Assembly: GCF_026184235.1 (NCBI RefSeq)
Contig: NZ_CP110806.1
Coordinates: 62,001-126,000, forward strand
From: Cellulomonas sp. S1-8
Lineage (GTDB): Bacteria > Actinomycetota > Actinomycetes > Actinomycetales > Cellulomonadaceae
DNA length: 64,000 nt
Reading direction: 5' to 3'
Part shown: piece after piece, positions 19,454-28,003 of the stretch
Layout of the letters: each line of letters opens with the position of its first letter
How positions within the stretch are numbered: position 1 is the first letter of the stretch
Notes under the pieces: model-generated
Databases searched by the model: none
The model's input: the letters and a program-made list of their open reading frames with translations, nothing else
Told to the model about the DNA's origin: nothing
Position numbers and translations under genes: made by a program

Positions 19454-20956
19454 TCAGCCCAGGACCGCGAGGTGCAGGGCGTCGGACCCGGCGTCGTACC
19501 CGTACGCGATCAGCAGGTGCAGCTGGGACTCGACCTCGTCCGTGCCGTCCGGCAGGGGGCTGCGCCACACCTCCGAGCCGTCGGACGGGTCCAGCGCGAC
19601 CAGCTGGCTGCGGGCGCCCCGTGCCGGCACCGCCGCCAAAGCCAGCAGGTACCGGCCGTCGGTGACGGGCGATCGGCTCGTCGCGTCCGACCGCCACAGC
19701 TCGGCGCCCGTGCGCGCGTCGAGGGCCACCAGCTCCGTCCCGCTGGTCAGGTGGACGCGACCGTCGAGCACGATCGCTCCCCAGGCCGACGTCTCGTCGT
19801 ACGACCACAGCGCGCGACCGTCGCGGTCCCACGCCTGCATCTGCCCGTCCACGCCGGTCGTGAGCACGAGGCCCGGCACGCTGCCGTCGTCGACACCGAC
19901 GCCGAAGACGTCCCCGTCGACCTCGACGTCGCCATCGGCCCGCACCACCGTCGTCCGGGGCGGCGGCCCCAGCAGGGTGCCGTCGTCGTCCCTCGCCGGC
20001 CTCGCCGACAGGTAGAGCGCACCGTGCCCCACCCCCATCAGCACGTGACCGTCCAACGGCACGCTGCGGACCGTCGCGCCGCGCGCGTCGAGCAGCAGGA
20101 GGTCCGTCGGCGTCGTGACGGCCAGGACGTCACCGACGCTCGTGGCGAAGGTCTGGGCGTCGCCGGTGCTCGCCGGCACCGGCACCTCCCAGACTGCCGT
20201 CCCGTCGACGCGGATCGCCCGCACGGAGGGCTCCTCGTCCTGAGCGCCGTCCGCGTGCAGGACGACGAGGTCGTCGAAGGTCGTGAGGGTGGGCGTCGAG
20301 CCCTCGACGAGCGTGTCACTGAGGTCGGCCACGACCGACCCGTCACGGGAGTCCAGGACGACGAGGCGCGTCGTCGTGGGCGCCACCTCCGCCCAGGTGT
20401 CGTTCGCGACGTACGCCGACCCGTCGTGCGCCAGGCACACCACCAGGTGCTCGTCGCTCAGCCCACCGGTGCAGGAGCCCGACTGCGCGTAGACCGAGCC
20501 CCGCAGGTCCGGAGCCCGCCGGTCCGCCCCGTCGACCAGCTCGACCTGCCACGCGGTCTCGCCCGTGCGGGCGTCGAGCGCGACCGCCCGGACCGGACCC
20601 TCGGCGGTGTGCGCCAGCCCCACGAGCAGCCCGCCCGGCGTCCGCACCTGGACCTGCTCCAGGTGCTCGGCCGGCGCGTCCCACAGGACCGTCGCCGGTC
20701 CCGCGAGCGGTTCCACCGCCCCCGGCTGCGCGGCGATGGCGGCCACGCGGGCGCGCTCGCGACGGTCGACGACGCCCTGCGCCACCACGGCACCGGCGAC
20801 CGCGACCGCGAGGACCGCGGCGCCGAGCGACAGGCGGCGCCGCCGGCGACGGACGCGCGCCGGGTCGTCGGCGGTGGGGCCAGGCGCAGCGGCGTCCGAC
20901 GTGGGCTCGTCGTCCTCGACGAGCTCGACGTCGTGCCTCGCACCGCGGCCCGCCAC
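19454..20956 (-). CDS. Membrane-anchored PQQ-like beta-propeller, paralogue 4
   Basis: 500 residues from a GTG at 20956. The N-terminus is RGARHDVELVEDDEPTSDAA, then a membrane helix (about 42-64) and a propeller with ALDARTGETAWQVELVDGA, GTELVALDARTGAELWRSD, DGRYLLALAA and DPSDGSEVWRSPLPDGTDE. The Cys pair reads SCTGGLSDEHLVVC. The GTG is 6 nt after TAGCCT (20963-20968), which with the paralogue alignment fixes the start. The closest sibling is paralogue 3. No enzyme active site is visible. Because the head is acidic and cytoplasmic and the propeller is outside, a role in envelope interaction or sensing is an inference only. Confidence 0.85.
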   Translation of the reverse strand: MAGRGARHDVELVEDDEPTSDAAAPGPTADDPARVRRRRRRLSLGAAVLAVAVAGAVVAQGVVDRRERARVAAIAAQPGAVEPLAGPATVLWDAPAEHLEQVQVRTPGGLLVGLAHTAEGPVRAVALDARTGETAWQVELVDGADRRAPDLRGSVYAQSGSCTGGLSDEHLVVCLAHDGSAYVANDTWAEVAPTTTRLVVLDSRDGSVVADLSDTLVEGSTPTLTTFDDLVVLHADGAQDEEPSVRAIRVDGTAVWEVPVPASTGDAQTFATSVGDVLAVTTPTDLLLLDARGATVRSVPLDGHVLMGVGHGALYLSARPARDDDGTLLGPPPRTTVVRADGDVEVDGDVFGVGVDDGSVPGLVLTTGVDGQMQAWDRDGRALWSYDETSAWGAIVLDGRVHLTSGTELVALDARTGAELWRSDATSRSPVTDGRYLLALAAVPARGARSQLVALDPSDGSEVWRSPLPDGTDEVESQLHLLIAYGYDAGSDALHLAVLG

Positions 20957-20962
20957 CGTCGC

Positions 20963-20968
20963 AGGCTA
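20963..20968 (-). promoter_or_regulatory. -10-like hexamer of propeller paralogue 4
   Basis: TAGCCT on the minus strand, six bases before the GTG at 20956; identical in sequence and spacing to that of paralogue 1. Confidence 0.65.
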
Positions 20969-21065
20969 ACGCCGCACGGCGCGGCCAGGGACGGTGGGCC
21001 CCACCCCAGGGCGCGAGAGGTCGATCCAGCCCCACCACCCCGGTCACCCGGAGCGGGGCGCGCCC

Positions 21066-22679
21066 TCAGCCCAGGACGGCGAGGACCTGCCCCGAGCCGC
21101 CCGGACCCCCCGAGGTCGTCCGCGCGAGCAGCGTCCCCTCGAGGGCGCGCAGGTCCCGCACGTCGTCCGGGAGCGGACCGCGCCACAGCTGCGAGCCGTC
21201 CGCCGGGTCCAGCGCGACGAGGTCGAGCTCCCCCGACGACGCGCCGTCACGGTCGACGGTCCGGAACAGGTGCCGGCCGTCGGTCAGCACCGCGCCGCCC
21301 TGGTCGCCCTCCCACGAGCGCCACAGCTCGTCGCCGGTGCGCGCGTCGATGGTGACCAGCGACGTCGACGTCTGCAGGTGGACCCGTCCGTCGAGGACCG
21401 TCGCGTTCCACGTCGACGGCACGGGCGCCGTCCACAGCGCCTGCCCGTCGCGGCCCCAGGCACGCAGGTCGACGTCGTCGGTGAGCACGAGCCCGGGCAC
21501 GCTGCCGTCGTCGATCGCCGTGGGGACGGGGGTCCCGTGCACCGTGACGTCGGCGTCGGCGCGCACCACGGTCGTCGTCCCGTCCTGCACGACGTTCAGC
21601 CGTCCGGCGTCGGGGTCCCACGACGTGACGTACCCGCCTGCGGACTCGTCGACCGTGTGGGTGCGGCGCACCTCGCCCGTCGCACCGTCGAGCACGACGA
21701 CCTCGGACGACGTCATCACGGCCACGGCGTCATCGAGACGCTGGACGCTCAGCGGCGTCCACGGGCCCGTCGCCGCGCCCACGCGGACCACCTGCCACAG
21801 GAGCGCGCCGTCGCGGTCCACCGCGCGGACCGCGACGTCCCCGCCGGGCGTCGTCCCTGCCAGGACGGTCGACGTGCCCAGGACCGCGGAGGCCGTCGCC
21901 CAGCCGTCGGCCGCCGAGCCCGCAACGAGGTCCGACATCACCGAGCCGTCGACGACGTCCAGCACCAGCAGCCGTGCCGACGTCGGCGCCACCGCCGTCC
22001 ACCGGCTCAGTTCCACGACCCGCCACAGGTCGCTGACCAGGCATGACACGTGCTCGCCGTCGCCCGGGACGCGCTGGCAGCCCTGCAGCACCGGCTGCGC
22101 GTCGGGCGACGGGCGGGTCGCCGGGCCGGCGGCGGGCTGCTCCCACCGTGCCTCGCCCGTCGCGACGTCGACGGCGACGACGGTCCGGGACCCGTCCGCC
22201 GCGGTCCGCACACCCACGACGCTCGACCCGTCGACCGTGCGCACCCCCGTCGCCAGCACGTCCGCGACGTCGCCCGACCAGCGGACCCCGGGCGGTGCGT
22301 CGAGCGGTGCGACGACGCCGGGCAGGCGCGCCAGGTCGGCGAGGTATGCGCGCTCCCGCGCGTCGACCGCCACCTGGGCGCCCGCGAGGGCGACGGCGAG
22401 TGCCACGGCGGCGGCGGTGCCGACCAGGAGGCGGCGGGTGCGTCGCGGGTGGGGGGTGACGGGAGGGGGTGCGTCGGGTGCGACGGGTCCGTCGCGCCCG
22501 GCGGACGAGGGTGGCGCACCGGCGACGTCGGGCGTGGTGCTGCCCGACGATCTCCCGCCGGGGCGCCGGGCCGGCGAGGCGTGACCGGGACCCCGCGTCG
22601 GGCCGAACGCGCGGGGCACCTGGTCGAGGACCTCGTCCTCGACCAGCTCCACCTGGAGCATCGCGCCACGTCGCACCAC
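21066..22679 (-). CDS. Membrane-anchored PQQ-like beta-propeller, paralogue 5
   Basis: 537 residues from a GTG at 22679. The start VVRRGAMLQVELVEDE aligns position by position with MARRGPLHDVELVDDD of paralogue 1, which favours this GTG over an ATG at 22661 or the longer frame to 22724. The head is longer (about 80 residues, Pro/Gly-rich) before the membrane helix (LLVGTAAAVALAVALAG). Blades carry AVDVATGEARWEQP, TSLVTIDARTGDELWRS and ALDPADGSQLWRGPLPDD. The Cys pair is CQRVPGDGEHVSC. TAGCGT lies 5 nt upstream. This copy is the first of the array in transcription order and one of the more divergent. Confidence 0.82.
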   Translation of the reverse strand: MVRRGAMLQVELVEDEVLDQVPRAFGPTRGPGHASPARRPGGRSSGSTTPDVAGAPPSSAGRDGPVAPDAPPPVTPHPRRTRRLLVGTAAAVALAVALAGAQVAVDARERAYLADLARLPGVVAPLDAPPGVRWSGDVADVLATGVRTVDGSSVVGVRTAADGSRTVVAVDVATGEARWEQPAAGPATRPSPDAQPVLQGCQRVPGDGEHVSCLVSDLWRVVELSRWTAVAPTSARLLVLDVVDGSVMSDLVAGSAADGWATASAVLGTSTVLAGTTPGGDVAVRAVDRDGALLWQVVRVGAATGPWTPLSVQRLDDAVAVMTSSEVVVLDGATGEVRRTHTVDESAGGYVTSWDPDAGRLNVVQDGTTTVVRADADVTVHGTPVPTAIDDGSVPGLVLTDDVDLRAWGRDGQALWTAPVPSTWNATVLDGRVHLQTSTSLVTIDARTGDELWRSWEGDQGGAVLTDGRHLFRTVDRDGASSGELDLVALDPADGSQLWRGPLPDDVRDLRALEGTLLARTTSGGPGGSGQVLAVLG

Positions 22680-22684
22680 GCTGC

Positions 22685-22690
22685 ACGCTA
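22685..22690 (-). promoter_or_regulatory. -10-like hexamer of propeller paralogue 5
   Basis: TAGCGT on the minus strand, five bases before the GTG at 22679. The spacing is one base shorter than in the siblings. Confidence 0.5.
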
Positions 22691-22773
22691 ACCGCACCAC
22701 CGGCAGCTGGACCTCACCCCCCACCCCGGTTCACCCGACCGCACAGTGGTCGATCGTCCGGTCCCCAGGTGGC

Positions 22774-22800
22774 GAAGTGGTCGCACAACTGACCACTTTC
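22774..22800. repeat. Intergenic GAAGTGGTCAC palindrome, copy 2
   Basis: GAAGTGGTC (22774-22782) and GACCACTTTC (22791-22800) form an 8 to 9-bp stem with an 8-nt loop. It lies between the promoter of propeller paralogue 5 and the end of the surface-protein gene, and shares its core with the copies near 3.4, 36.0 and 45.5 kb. Confidence 0.7.
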
Positions 22801-22821
22801 CGCGGGTGTGGGCTGGGTAGA

Positions 22822-22860
22822 CGTCACCCCCCGGCCGGGGGGGAGGGCCGGGGGGTGACG
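22822..22860. terminator. Strong GC hairpin terminator
   Basis: A perfect 15-bp stem: left arm 22822-22836, right arm 22846-22860, 9-nt G-rich loop. It lies 33 bp beyond the stop of the minus-strand surface-protein gene and would end its transcript. There is no U-tract. Confidence 0.8.
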
Positions 22861-22893
22861 GGTGTGCGGGGCGGGCGCTGGTGCGCCCGCCGG

Positions 22894-24048
22894 TCAGCTG
22901 TCGGTGCGGTGGCGGCGACGTGCCAGGACGAGTGCGGCACCGCCGGCGATGGCGGCGATGGCGGCGAGCAGACCCATCACGGCCTGCGTGCCGGTCGCGG
23001 CGAGCGTGTTGTCGTCCTCGACGGCGGCGAGCACCTCGGCGCGCTCCGTCGCGGTGGGCGACGGGGCGGACGAGGGGGCCGGCGACGGCGCGGGCGTGCT
23101 GCTCGCGGTGGGCGTCGGCGTGTCCGCCGGTGCCGGCAGCACCTCGCTGGTCTCCGACGGGGACGGCGACGGGGTGGGCGTCGGCGTGGCCTCGGGCTCG
23201 TCGTCGACCTCGGCGGTCGGCGACGGGGTCGGGGTCGGGGTGGACGACTCGGTCGGCGTCGGGGTGGGCGACTCCGACGGCTCCGGCGACGGGCTCGGCG
23301 TGGGCGACTCCGACGGCTCCGGCGTCGGCGTCGGGGTGACCGTCGGCTCGGGCGTCGGTGTCGGTGTCGACGTGACCGTCGGCTCCGGCGTCGGCGTCGG
23401 GAGGACCTCGTCCTCGGCGCACAGCGCGTCGACGTCGACCAGACCGCTCACGTCGTAGTGCCCGTAGAACGCCAGCGTGAAGTCGGTGGGGAACCCGCCG
23501 TCGGGCGGCGTGATCGCGGTCGGCATGATCGACGGGACGTCGAGCCCGCGTCCCGCGATGCCGTCGCCGATGAGGTCGACCTGCAGGCCGTACGCGTCGG
23601 GCTCCGCGCAGACCGCGGCGACGTCGGCGTCGTCGAGCTCCAGCGGGATGATCTGCGGGTTCTTCGGCAGCGCACGCGACGCACCGTGGCGCGCCGAGCG
23701 GTCGGCCGTGGGCCAGGCCCACACGTCGTGCAGGGCGACACGGTGCTGCGGGCCGCTGTTGGAGAAGGACGCCGACTTGCTCGCGTCGAGCTTCTCGTAC
23801 AGGAAGTACCCGGTCGCCTGCTCGCAGGTGTAGTCGTTCCACCCGATGACGGCGCCGGCGCGCTTGCCGCCGCACAGGTCACCGCTCAGGGCGGGCGTGG
23901 GACGGCCCTTGTCGGGCTTGCCGCGGTCGGACCCGGCCGAGTGGCCGGGCTTCCCGGAGCCGTGGTTGCCGCCGGCGGTGGCGGTCGCTGCGGGCAGCAC
24001 GGTGAGGGCTGCGACGGACAGGAGAATGAGGGGTGTTCGGCGGTTCAC
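22894..24048 (-). CDS. Sortase-anchored surface protein with Pro/Thr stalk
   Basis: 384 residues from a GTG at 24048, supported by the RBS GAGGAG. A signal peptide ([19 protein letters not shown]) is followed by a globular part (about 30-210) with four Cys, including DLCGGKRAG and DYTCEQATG, and no family I recognise. Then comes a long low-complexity stalk of [10 protein letters not shown] repeats (about 210-335), a LAATGT sorting motif, a membrane helix and RRRHRTDS. LAxTG is the form favoured by class E sortases of Actinobacteria. The globular head, displayed on the stalk, probably binds a ligand or polymer; that is inference. Confidence 0.85.
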   Translation of the reverse strand: MNRRTPLILLSVAALTVLPAATATAGGNHGSGKPGHSAGSDRGKPDKGRPTPALSGDLCGGKRAGAVIGWNDYTCEQATGYFLYEKLDASKSASFSNSGPQHRVALHDVWAWPTADRSARHGASRALPKNPQIIPLELDDADVAAVCAEPDAYGLQVDLIGDGIAGRGLDVPSIMPTAITPPDGGFPTDFTLAFYGHYDVSGLVDVDALCAEDEVLPTPTPEPTVTSTPTPTPEPTVTPTPTPEPSESPTPSPSPEPSESPTPTPTESSTPTPTPSPTAEVDDEPEATPTPTPSPSPSETSEVLPAPADTPTPTASSTPAPSPAPSSAPSPTATERAEVLAAVEDDNTLAATGTQAVMGLLAAIAAIAGGAALVLARRRHRTDS

Positions 24049-24266
24049 GGGGATGACTCCTCGGCCGCGGACGCTTGGACGGGTGCCAGACGGCTGCGGC
24101 CGCACCATCGGGCAGAACGGACAATAGAGGCAAATGTCAGAGATTGGTGAACTTCTGTCCAACTTGTGCCCGAATCATCCGTTCGGACCCCTGATCGGCC
24201 GCTGACCAGGCGCGTGCGAGTACGACAGGGCCCGTCCCTGCTGTACATCGCCGGGTGTTGCGGCCC

Positions 24267-24872
24267 TCAGGCAGATGTCGCCAGCGACGCGACGGCGCGG
24301 GCGAGCAGGTCCAGCGACCCCTCGGCGCGGGCGTCGTCGTGGTCGACGACCCAGGTCTGGATGACACCGTCGGTCGCCGACAGGACCAGGGCCGCGACGT
24401 GCTCGGCGTCGCCGGCCCACGTCACGCCGCCGTGCTGCGACCAGGTGGCGAGCTGCCGCTCGATCTCGGCCAGGTACTGGCGGCGTTCCCACGCGGCGGC
24501 GCTGACTCCCGCGTCGTCGCGGGCCGCCCGGATGAGCGCGGCCACGACCGCCTGGTGGGCGGGGTCGGCACGCACGATGTCGAGCTGCGCGCGCAGGGCC
24601 TGGCGCAGCGCCGTCTCGACGTCGTCCGTCGCCACCGCGGCACCCCACGCGGCGGCGGCGCCCGTGAGCTCGCGGTCGATCAGCGCGCGGACCAGCGCGG
24701 CCTTCGACCCGAACACGTAGTGGAAGATCCCGTGCGGCACCCCCGCGCGCGACGTGACGGCCCGCGTCGTCAGGCCCGGCAGGCCGTGCTCGCGCAGCAC
24801 CTCGACCGCCGCGTCGAGCAGCTGTGCCCGTCGTTCGTCGGCGGAGCGGTGAGCGCCTCCCGCGATGTTCAC
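24267..24872 (-). CDS. TetR-family regulator beside GNAT genes
   Basis: 201 residues from a GTG at 24872. The N-terminal TetR HTH is clear: RRAQLLDAAVEVLREHGL, TTRAVTSRAGVPHGIFHYVF, GSKAALVRALIDREL. The C-terminal ligand domain is helical (AALIRAARDDAGVSAAAWERR). TAGGAT lies 6 nt before the GTG, so the transcript is probably leaderless. It is divergent from a GNAT acetyltransferase gene 100 bp away. The shared intergenic region carries an inverted repeat TTGGCCA-n15-TGGCCAA, its likely operator. The inducer is unknown. Confidence 0.88.
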   Translation of the reverse strand: MNIAGGAHRSADERRAQLLDAAVEVLREHGLPGLTTRAVTSRAGVPHGIFHYVFGSKAALVRALIDRELTGAAAAWGAAVATDDVETALRQALRAQLDIVRADPAHQAVVAALIRAARDDAGVSAAAWERRQYLAEIERQLATWSQHGGVTWAGDAEHVAALVLSATDGVIQTWVVDHDDARAEGSLDLLARAVASLATSA

Positions 24873-24892
24873 CCCCTCATCCTAGTGACGAC

Positions 24893-24935
24893 TTGGCCAC
24901 ATGACTTGGACGCATGGCCAACTTCGTCTTACGGT
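24893..24935. promoter_or_regulatory. Putative TetR operator and GNAT-1 promoter
   Basis: TTGGCCA (24893-24899) and TGGCCAA (24915-24921) form an inverted repeat with a 15-bp gap. On the plus strand a -35-like TTGGAC (24906-24911) and -10-like TACGGT (24930-24935) are 18 bp apart, so the right half-site lies between them. The second GNAT gene has the same TGGCCAACT box before a similar hexamer. Confidence 0.5.
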
Positions 24936-24972
24936 GGTCACAGCGCCCTAGACCCAGACGTAGGAGGACTCG

Positions 24973-25620
24973 TTGATCGTCGTCGCACCCGCTGCGCGCT
25001 CCGACCTCCACGCCGCGGTCGCCGTGCTCGCCGCGGCCTTCGAGCACGACCCCGTGACCGGCGCGGTCGTCGGCGGTCCGCCCACCGACCGGCTCGAGCG
25101 CACCCACCACCTCTTCACCGGTCTGCTGCGCCCGGCGCTCGCCGACGGCACCGTCGACGTCGCGCGGTACGCGGGGGACCCCGACATCCTCGGCGTCGCG
25201 ATCTGGGAGGCGCCCGGCGCCGTGACGAGCATCGTGCGGCTCGCCGCCCAGCTGCCGTCGTTCTGGCGCGCCTGCGGCCCCGACGGCGTCCTGCGCGCCG
25301 CCACCATCAAGCACGCGATCGACCGCCACCGCCCCCGCCGCCCGCACTGGTACCTCCAGGAGATCGGCGTGGCCGTGCGCGCGCGCGGCATGGGGGTCGG
25401 CGGTGCGCTGCTCGAGGCACGCCTCGCCGACGTCGACGCGAGCGACGCGCCCGCCTACCTCGAGTCGTCCACCGAGCGGAACCGCCGCCTGTACCGGCGC
25501 CACGGCTTCGTCGACGTCGCCCCCGTGCGCGGCGTCACCGCGGCACCCATGTCGATGTGGCGGTCGTCCCTCTCGGAGCGGTCGGCCCGGACCGAGCCGA
25601 CGCCCGACCCCACCGTCTGA
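24973..25620 (+). CDS. GNAT acetyltransferase, paralogue 1
   Basis: 215 residues starting at a rare TTG (24973). The start is set by the RBS AGGAGG (24963-24968) and by alignment with the ATG of paralogue 2 (both begin MIVV). The fold is GNAT: an N-terminal helix pair (AAVAVLAAAFEHDPVTGAVVGG), WYLQEIGVAVRARGMGVGGALL as the acetyl-CoA loop (Arg/Gly-x-Gly), and YLESSTERNRRLYRRHGFVDV as the C-terminal half. The substrate is unknown. It is divergent from a TetR gene, and the shared upstream box with paralogue 2 suggests joint control. Confidence 0.88.
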   Translation: MIVVAPAARSDLHAAVAVLAAAFEHDPVTGAVVGGPPTDRLERTHHLFTGLLRPALADGTVDVARYAGDPDILGVAIWEAPGAVTSIVRLAAQLPSFWRACGPDGVLRAATIKHAIDRHRPRRPHWYLQEIGVAVRARGMGVGGALLEARLADVDASDAPAYLESSTERNRRLYRRHGFVDVAPVRGVTAAPMSMWRSSLSERSARTEPTPDPTV

Positions 25621-25699
25621 CGAGTCGTCGGCTGACGCGTCGCACGGCGTTCGTCGCCCGGTCGTGGCGCGCGCTCGGACCGTGGCCTAGCCTGCGCGC

Positions 25700-26980
25700 G
25701 TGACCACCGCCCTGCCGCGCCGCCTGGGCCCCGGCGACGCGGTCATGGTCGGGCTGGCGGCGATGCTCGGCGCGGGCGTGTTCTCCGTGTGGGCGCCCGC
25801 CGCGCAGGCCGCCGGTGCAGGTCTGCTGGTCGGGCTCGTCGTCGCCGGGGCCGTCGCGTGGGCCAACGCCACCTCGACGGCCCGGCTCGCGGCCGCGCAC
25901 CCCGTCGCCGGCGGCGTCTACGCGTACGGCCGCGCCGAGCTCGGGCCGTGGTGGGGGTTCACCGCCGGGTGGGCGTTCGTGGTCGGCAAGACCGCGTCGT
26001 GCGCCGCGATGGCCCTGACGTTCGCGGCGTACGCCGCCCCGGCCGGATGGCAGCGGCCCGTGGCGGTCGGTGCCGTGCTGCTGCTCCTCGGTGTGGACCT
26101 GCTGGGCGTCACGCGCACCGCGCGCCTCGCACGCGTGCTGGTCGTCCTCGTCCTCGCGTCCCTGACCGTCGTCGCGGCCGCGGGCACCTGGGCCGACGAG
26201 CCCGCGGGCCTGCCCCCCGCCGGCGACGTGCTCGCAGCGGGGCCGCTCGGTGTGCTGCAGGCCGCGGGCCTGATGTTCTTCGCGTTCGCGGGGTACGCGC
26301 GCGTCGCGACGCTCGGCGAGGAGGTGCGCGACCCCGCGCGGGCGATCCCGCGGGCGATCGCGATCGCGCTGGTCGTCGTCCTGCTGGTCTACACGATCGT
26401 CGGGATCGCGGTGCTGCACGTCCTCGGACCGGAGGGCGCCGCCGCGTCGCGGGCGCCGCTCGCCGACGTCGTCGCGGCCGCCGGGTGGGACACCGCCGGA
26501 CCCGTCGTGCGCGTCGGGGCCGCGGCCGGGAGCCTCGGCGCGCTGCTCGCGCTGCTCGCAGGCGTCGGACGCACCGTGCTCGCGATGGCCCGCGAGCACG
26601 ACCTGCCCGGCGCGCTCGCGGCCGTCGACGCACGCCGGGGGACCCCGTCCCGCGCGACGACCGCCGTCGGCCTCACGGTCGCCGTGCTGGTGGCGACGCT
26701 CGACCTGCGCGGGGCGATCGGGTTCTCGTCCGCGGGGGTGCTGCTGTACTACGCGGTCGCGCACGTCGCCGTGCTGCGGGGCGGGACCTGGCGGGGGCGG
26801 GCGGCGCACGCGGTCGGGACGCGCCTCGCCCCGGGCACGTGGGCGGTGCGCGTGCTGCCCGTCGCGGGACTGCTCGGGTGCCTCGTGCTCGTCGCGACGC
26901 TGCCGCCCACGGCGGTGCTCGCCGGCGTCGGCGTCGTGGCGGTGGGCGTCGTCGGACGGCTCGTCCTGCGCCGGCGGTGA
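25700..26980 (+). CDS. APC-family amino acid permease
   Basis: 426 residues with about 12 membrane helices. The first helix holds the APC signature (VGLAAMLGAGVFSVWAPAAQAAG), in which the unwound GxG region contacts the substrate. FAFAGYARVATLGEEVRDPARAIPRAI is the conserved helix 6 to loop region of the amino acid/polyamine family. The GTG start lies 6 nt after TAGCCT (25688-25693). It lies between two GNAT paralogues, all on the plus strand, but each gene has its own promoter-like sequence. The substrate is not predictable. Confidence 0.9.
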   Translation: MTTALPRRLGPGDAVMVGLAAMLGAGVFSVWAPAAQAAGAGLLVGLVVAGAVAWANATSTARLAAAHPVAGGVYAYGRAELGPWWGFTAGWAFVVGKTASCAAMALTFAAYAAPAGWQRPVAVGAVLLLLGVDLLGVTRTARLARVLVVLVLASLTVVAAAGTWADEPAGLPPAGDVLAAGPLGVLQAAGLMFFAFAGYARVATLGEEVRDPARAIPRAIAIALVVVLLVYTIVGIAVLHVLGPEGAAASRAPLADVVAAAGWDTAGPVVRVGAAAGSLGALLALLAGVGRTVLAMAREHDLPGALAAVDARRGTPSRATTAVGLTVAVLVATLDLRGAIGFSSAGVLLYYAVAHVAVLRGGTWRGRAAHAVGTRLAPGTWAVRVLPVAGLLGCLVLVATLPPTAVLAGVGVVAVGVVGRLVLRRR

Positions 26981-27088
26981 CCCGGTGGTGAATGCCGCAC
27001 CCGGGTGACGAGGCCGCCCACGTGGGCACGGGGGCGGCGGGGGCGACAGGACTTACCCCGCCATCCCGGGAGCAAGCTGGCGGTGCGG

Positions 27089-27118
27089 TTGGGGCGAGTG
27101 GCCAACTCCGCCTACCGT
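27089..27118 (+). promoter_or_regulatory. Putative GNAT-2 promoter with TGGCCAACT box
   Basis: TTGGGG (27089-27094), an 18-bp spacer and TACCGT (27113-27118). TGGCCAACT (27099-27107) lies in the spacer, as in the GNAT-1 promoter region, with one base of offset. Confidence 0.45.
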
Positions 27119-27154
27119 CGAGTCAGCCACGTCGAGAAGCCGGGAGGAGACCCC

Positions 27155-27811
27155 ATGATCGTCGTCTCCGCCGCCGCCCCGGGTGACCTGGTCGCCGCCG
27201 CGGGAGTCCTCGCCGAAGCGTTCGTGGACGACCCCGTCACGGGTGCGGTCGTCGGCGGGTCCGCGCACGACCGGCTGGAACGGACGCGCCACCTCTTCCT
27301 CGGTCTGCTGCCCTCGGCGATCGCCCACGGCACGGTGGACGTCGCACGGCACGTGGACCGGCCCGAGATCCTGGGCGTCGCGCTCTGGGAGGCGCCCGAC
27401 GCCGCGACCAGCGTCCTGCGGCTCGCGGCCCGGCTCCCGTCGTTCTGGCGGGCGCTGGGGCCCGGCGGTCTGTACCGCGGCGTCAGCACGAAGATCGCGA
27501 TCGACCGGCACCGACCACGGCAGCCCCACTGGTACCTGCAGGAGATCGGCGTCGCCGCCGCGGCGCGGGGCCAGGGCGTCGGCGGCGCGCTCATCCACGC
27601 GCGCCTGGCGAGCGTCGACGCGCAGGACGCCGCTGCCTACCTCGAGTCGTCGAGCGAGCGGAACCGTCGCCTGTACCGCAGGCACGACTTCGTCGAGGTC
27701 GCCGTGCTGGACGGCGTCGTGGGGTCGCCGACGACGATGTGGCGCGCGTCGGCCTCCGATCGCAGCGTCGGCCTGACCTGTCGCGGCGCCCGACCCTGTC
27801 GCCCTGCCTGA
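27155..27811 (+). CDS. GNAT acetyltransferase, paralogue 2
   Basis: 218 residues, closely similar to paralogue 1 over its whole length (VTGAVVGG, DRLERTRHLF, LPSFWRALGPGG, WYLQEIGVAAAARGQGVGGAL, YLESSSERNRRLYRRHDFVEV). The ATG at 27155 has the RBS GGGAGGAG; the frame is open further upstream, but the homology begins here. The last residues (LTCRGARPCRPA) are unlike paralogue 1. The stop codon falls at the end of the first unit of an 18-bp tandem repeat, so the C-terminal tail has been remodelled by that repeat. An APC permease separates the two paralogues. Confidence 0.88.
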   Translation: MIVVSAAAPGDLVAAAGVLAEAFVDDPVTGAVVGGSAHDRLERTRHLFLGLLPSAIAHGTVDVARHVDRPEILGVALWEAPDAATSVLRLAARLPSFWRALGPGGLYRGVSTKIAIDRHRPRQPHWYLQEIGVAAAARGQGVGGALIHARLASVDAQDAAAYLESSSERNRRLYRRHDFVEVAVLDGVVGSPTTMWRASASDRSVGLTCRGARPCRPA

Positions 27812-27859
27812 CCCTGTCGCCCTGCCTGACCCTGTCGCCCTGCCTGACCCTGTCGCCCC
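27793..27859. repeat. 18-bp tandem repeat over a gene end
   Basis: Three identical 18-bp units (27793-27810, 27811-27828, 27829-27846; unit ACCCTGTCGCCCTGCCTG) and a partial fourth. The TGA stop of the GNAT-2 gene (27809-27811) spans the junction of the first two units. There are no spacers, so it is a minisatellite and not a CRISPR array. Confidence 0.85.
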
Positions 27860-27903
27860 GCGCCGGGTTCGGGGAGCGGTTCGCAGCGGGTCGGGAAAAG
27901 CCC

Positions 27904-27932
27904 TTGGCGGGCGCCGGACCGCGACGTAGCGT
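27904..27932 (+). promoter_or_regulatory. Promoter of the structured leader before map
   Basis: A -35-like TTGGCG (27904-27909), 17-bp spacer and -10-like TAGCGT (27927-27932). Transcription would start near 27939 and give a leader of about 295 nt before the methionine aminopeptidase start. Confidence 0.5.
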
Positions 27933-27964
27933 CGGACGCACACGGAGAGGAGGTGGTCTGAGAC

Positions 27965-28003
27965 ATGAAGTCTTCTCGGACGAGTGAGGTGGCTGCCCGC
28001 TAG
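27965..28003 (+). CDS. 12-residue leader peptide candidate
   Basis: The ORF encodes MKSSRTSEVAAR and ends in TAG at 28001-28003. An excellent Shine-Dalgarno sequence (GAGGAGG, about 27947-27953) precedes it, in a window where many genes have none. It directly precedes a series of stable hairpins. It could be a regulatory leader peptide; no run of one amino acid hints at a signal. Confidence 0.45.
   Translation: MKSSRTSEVAAR

Noticed and set aside
23040..23400. Highly repetitive stretch that could suggest CRISPR or a satellite
   Set aside because: It is the Thr/Pro/Glu-rich stalk of the sortase-anchored protein; repeats are short, irregular and in frame.
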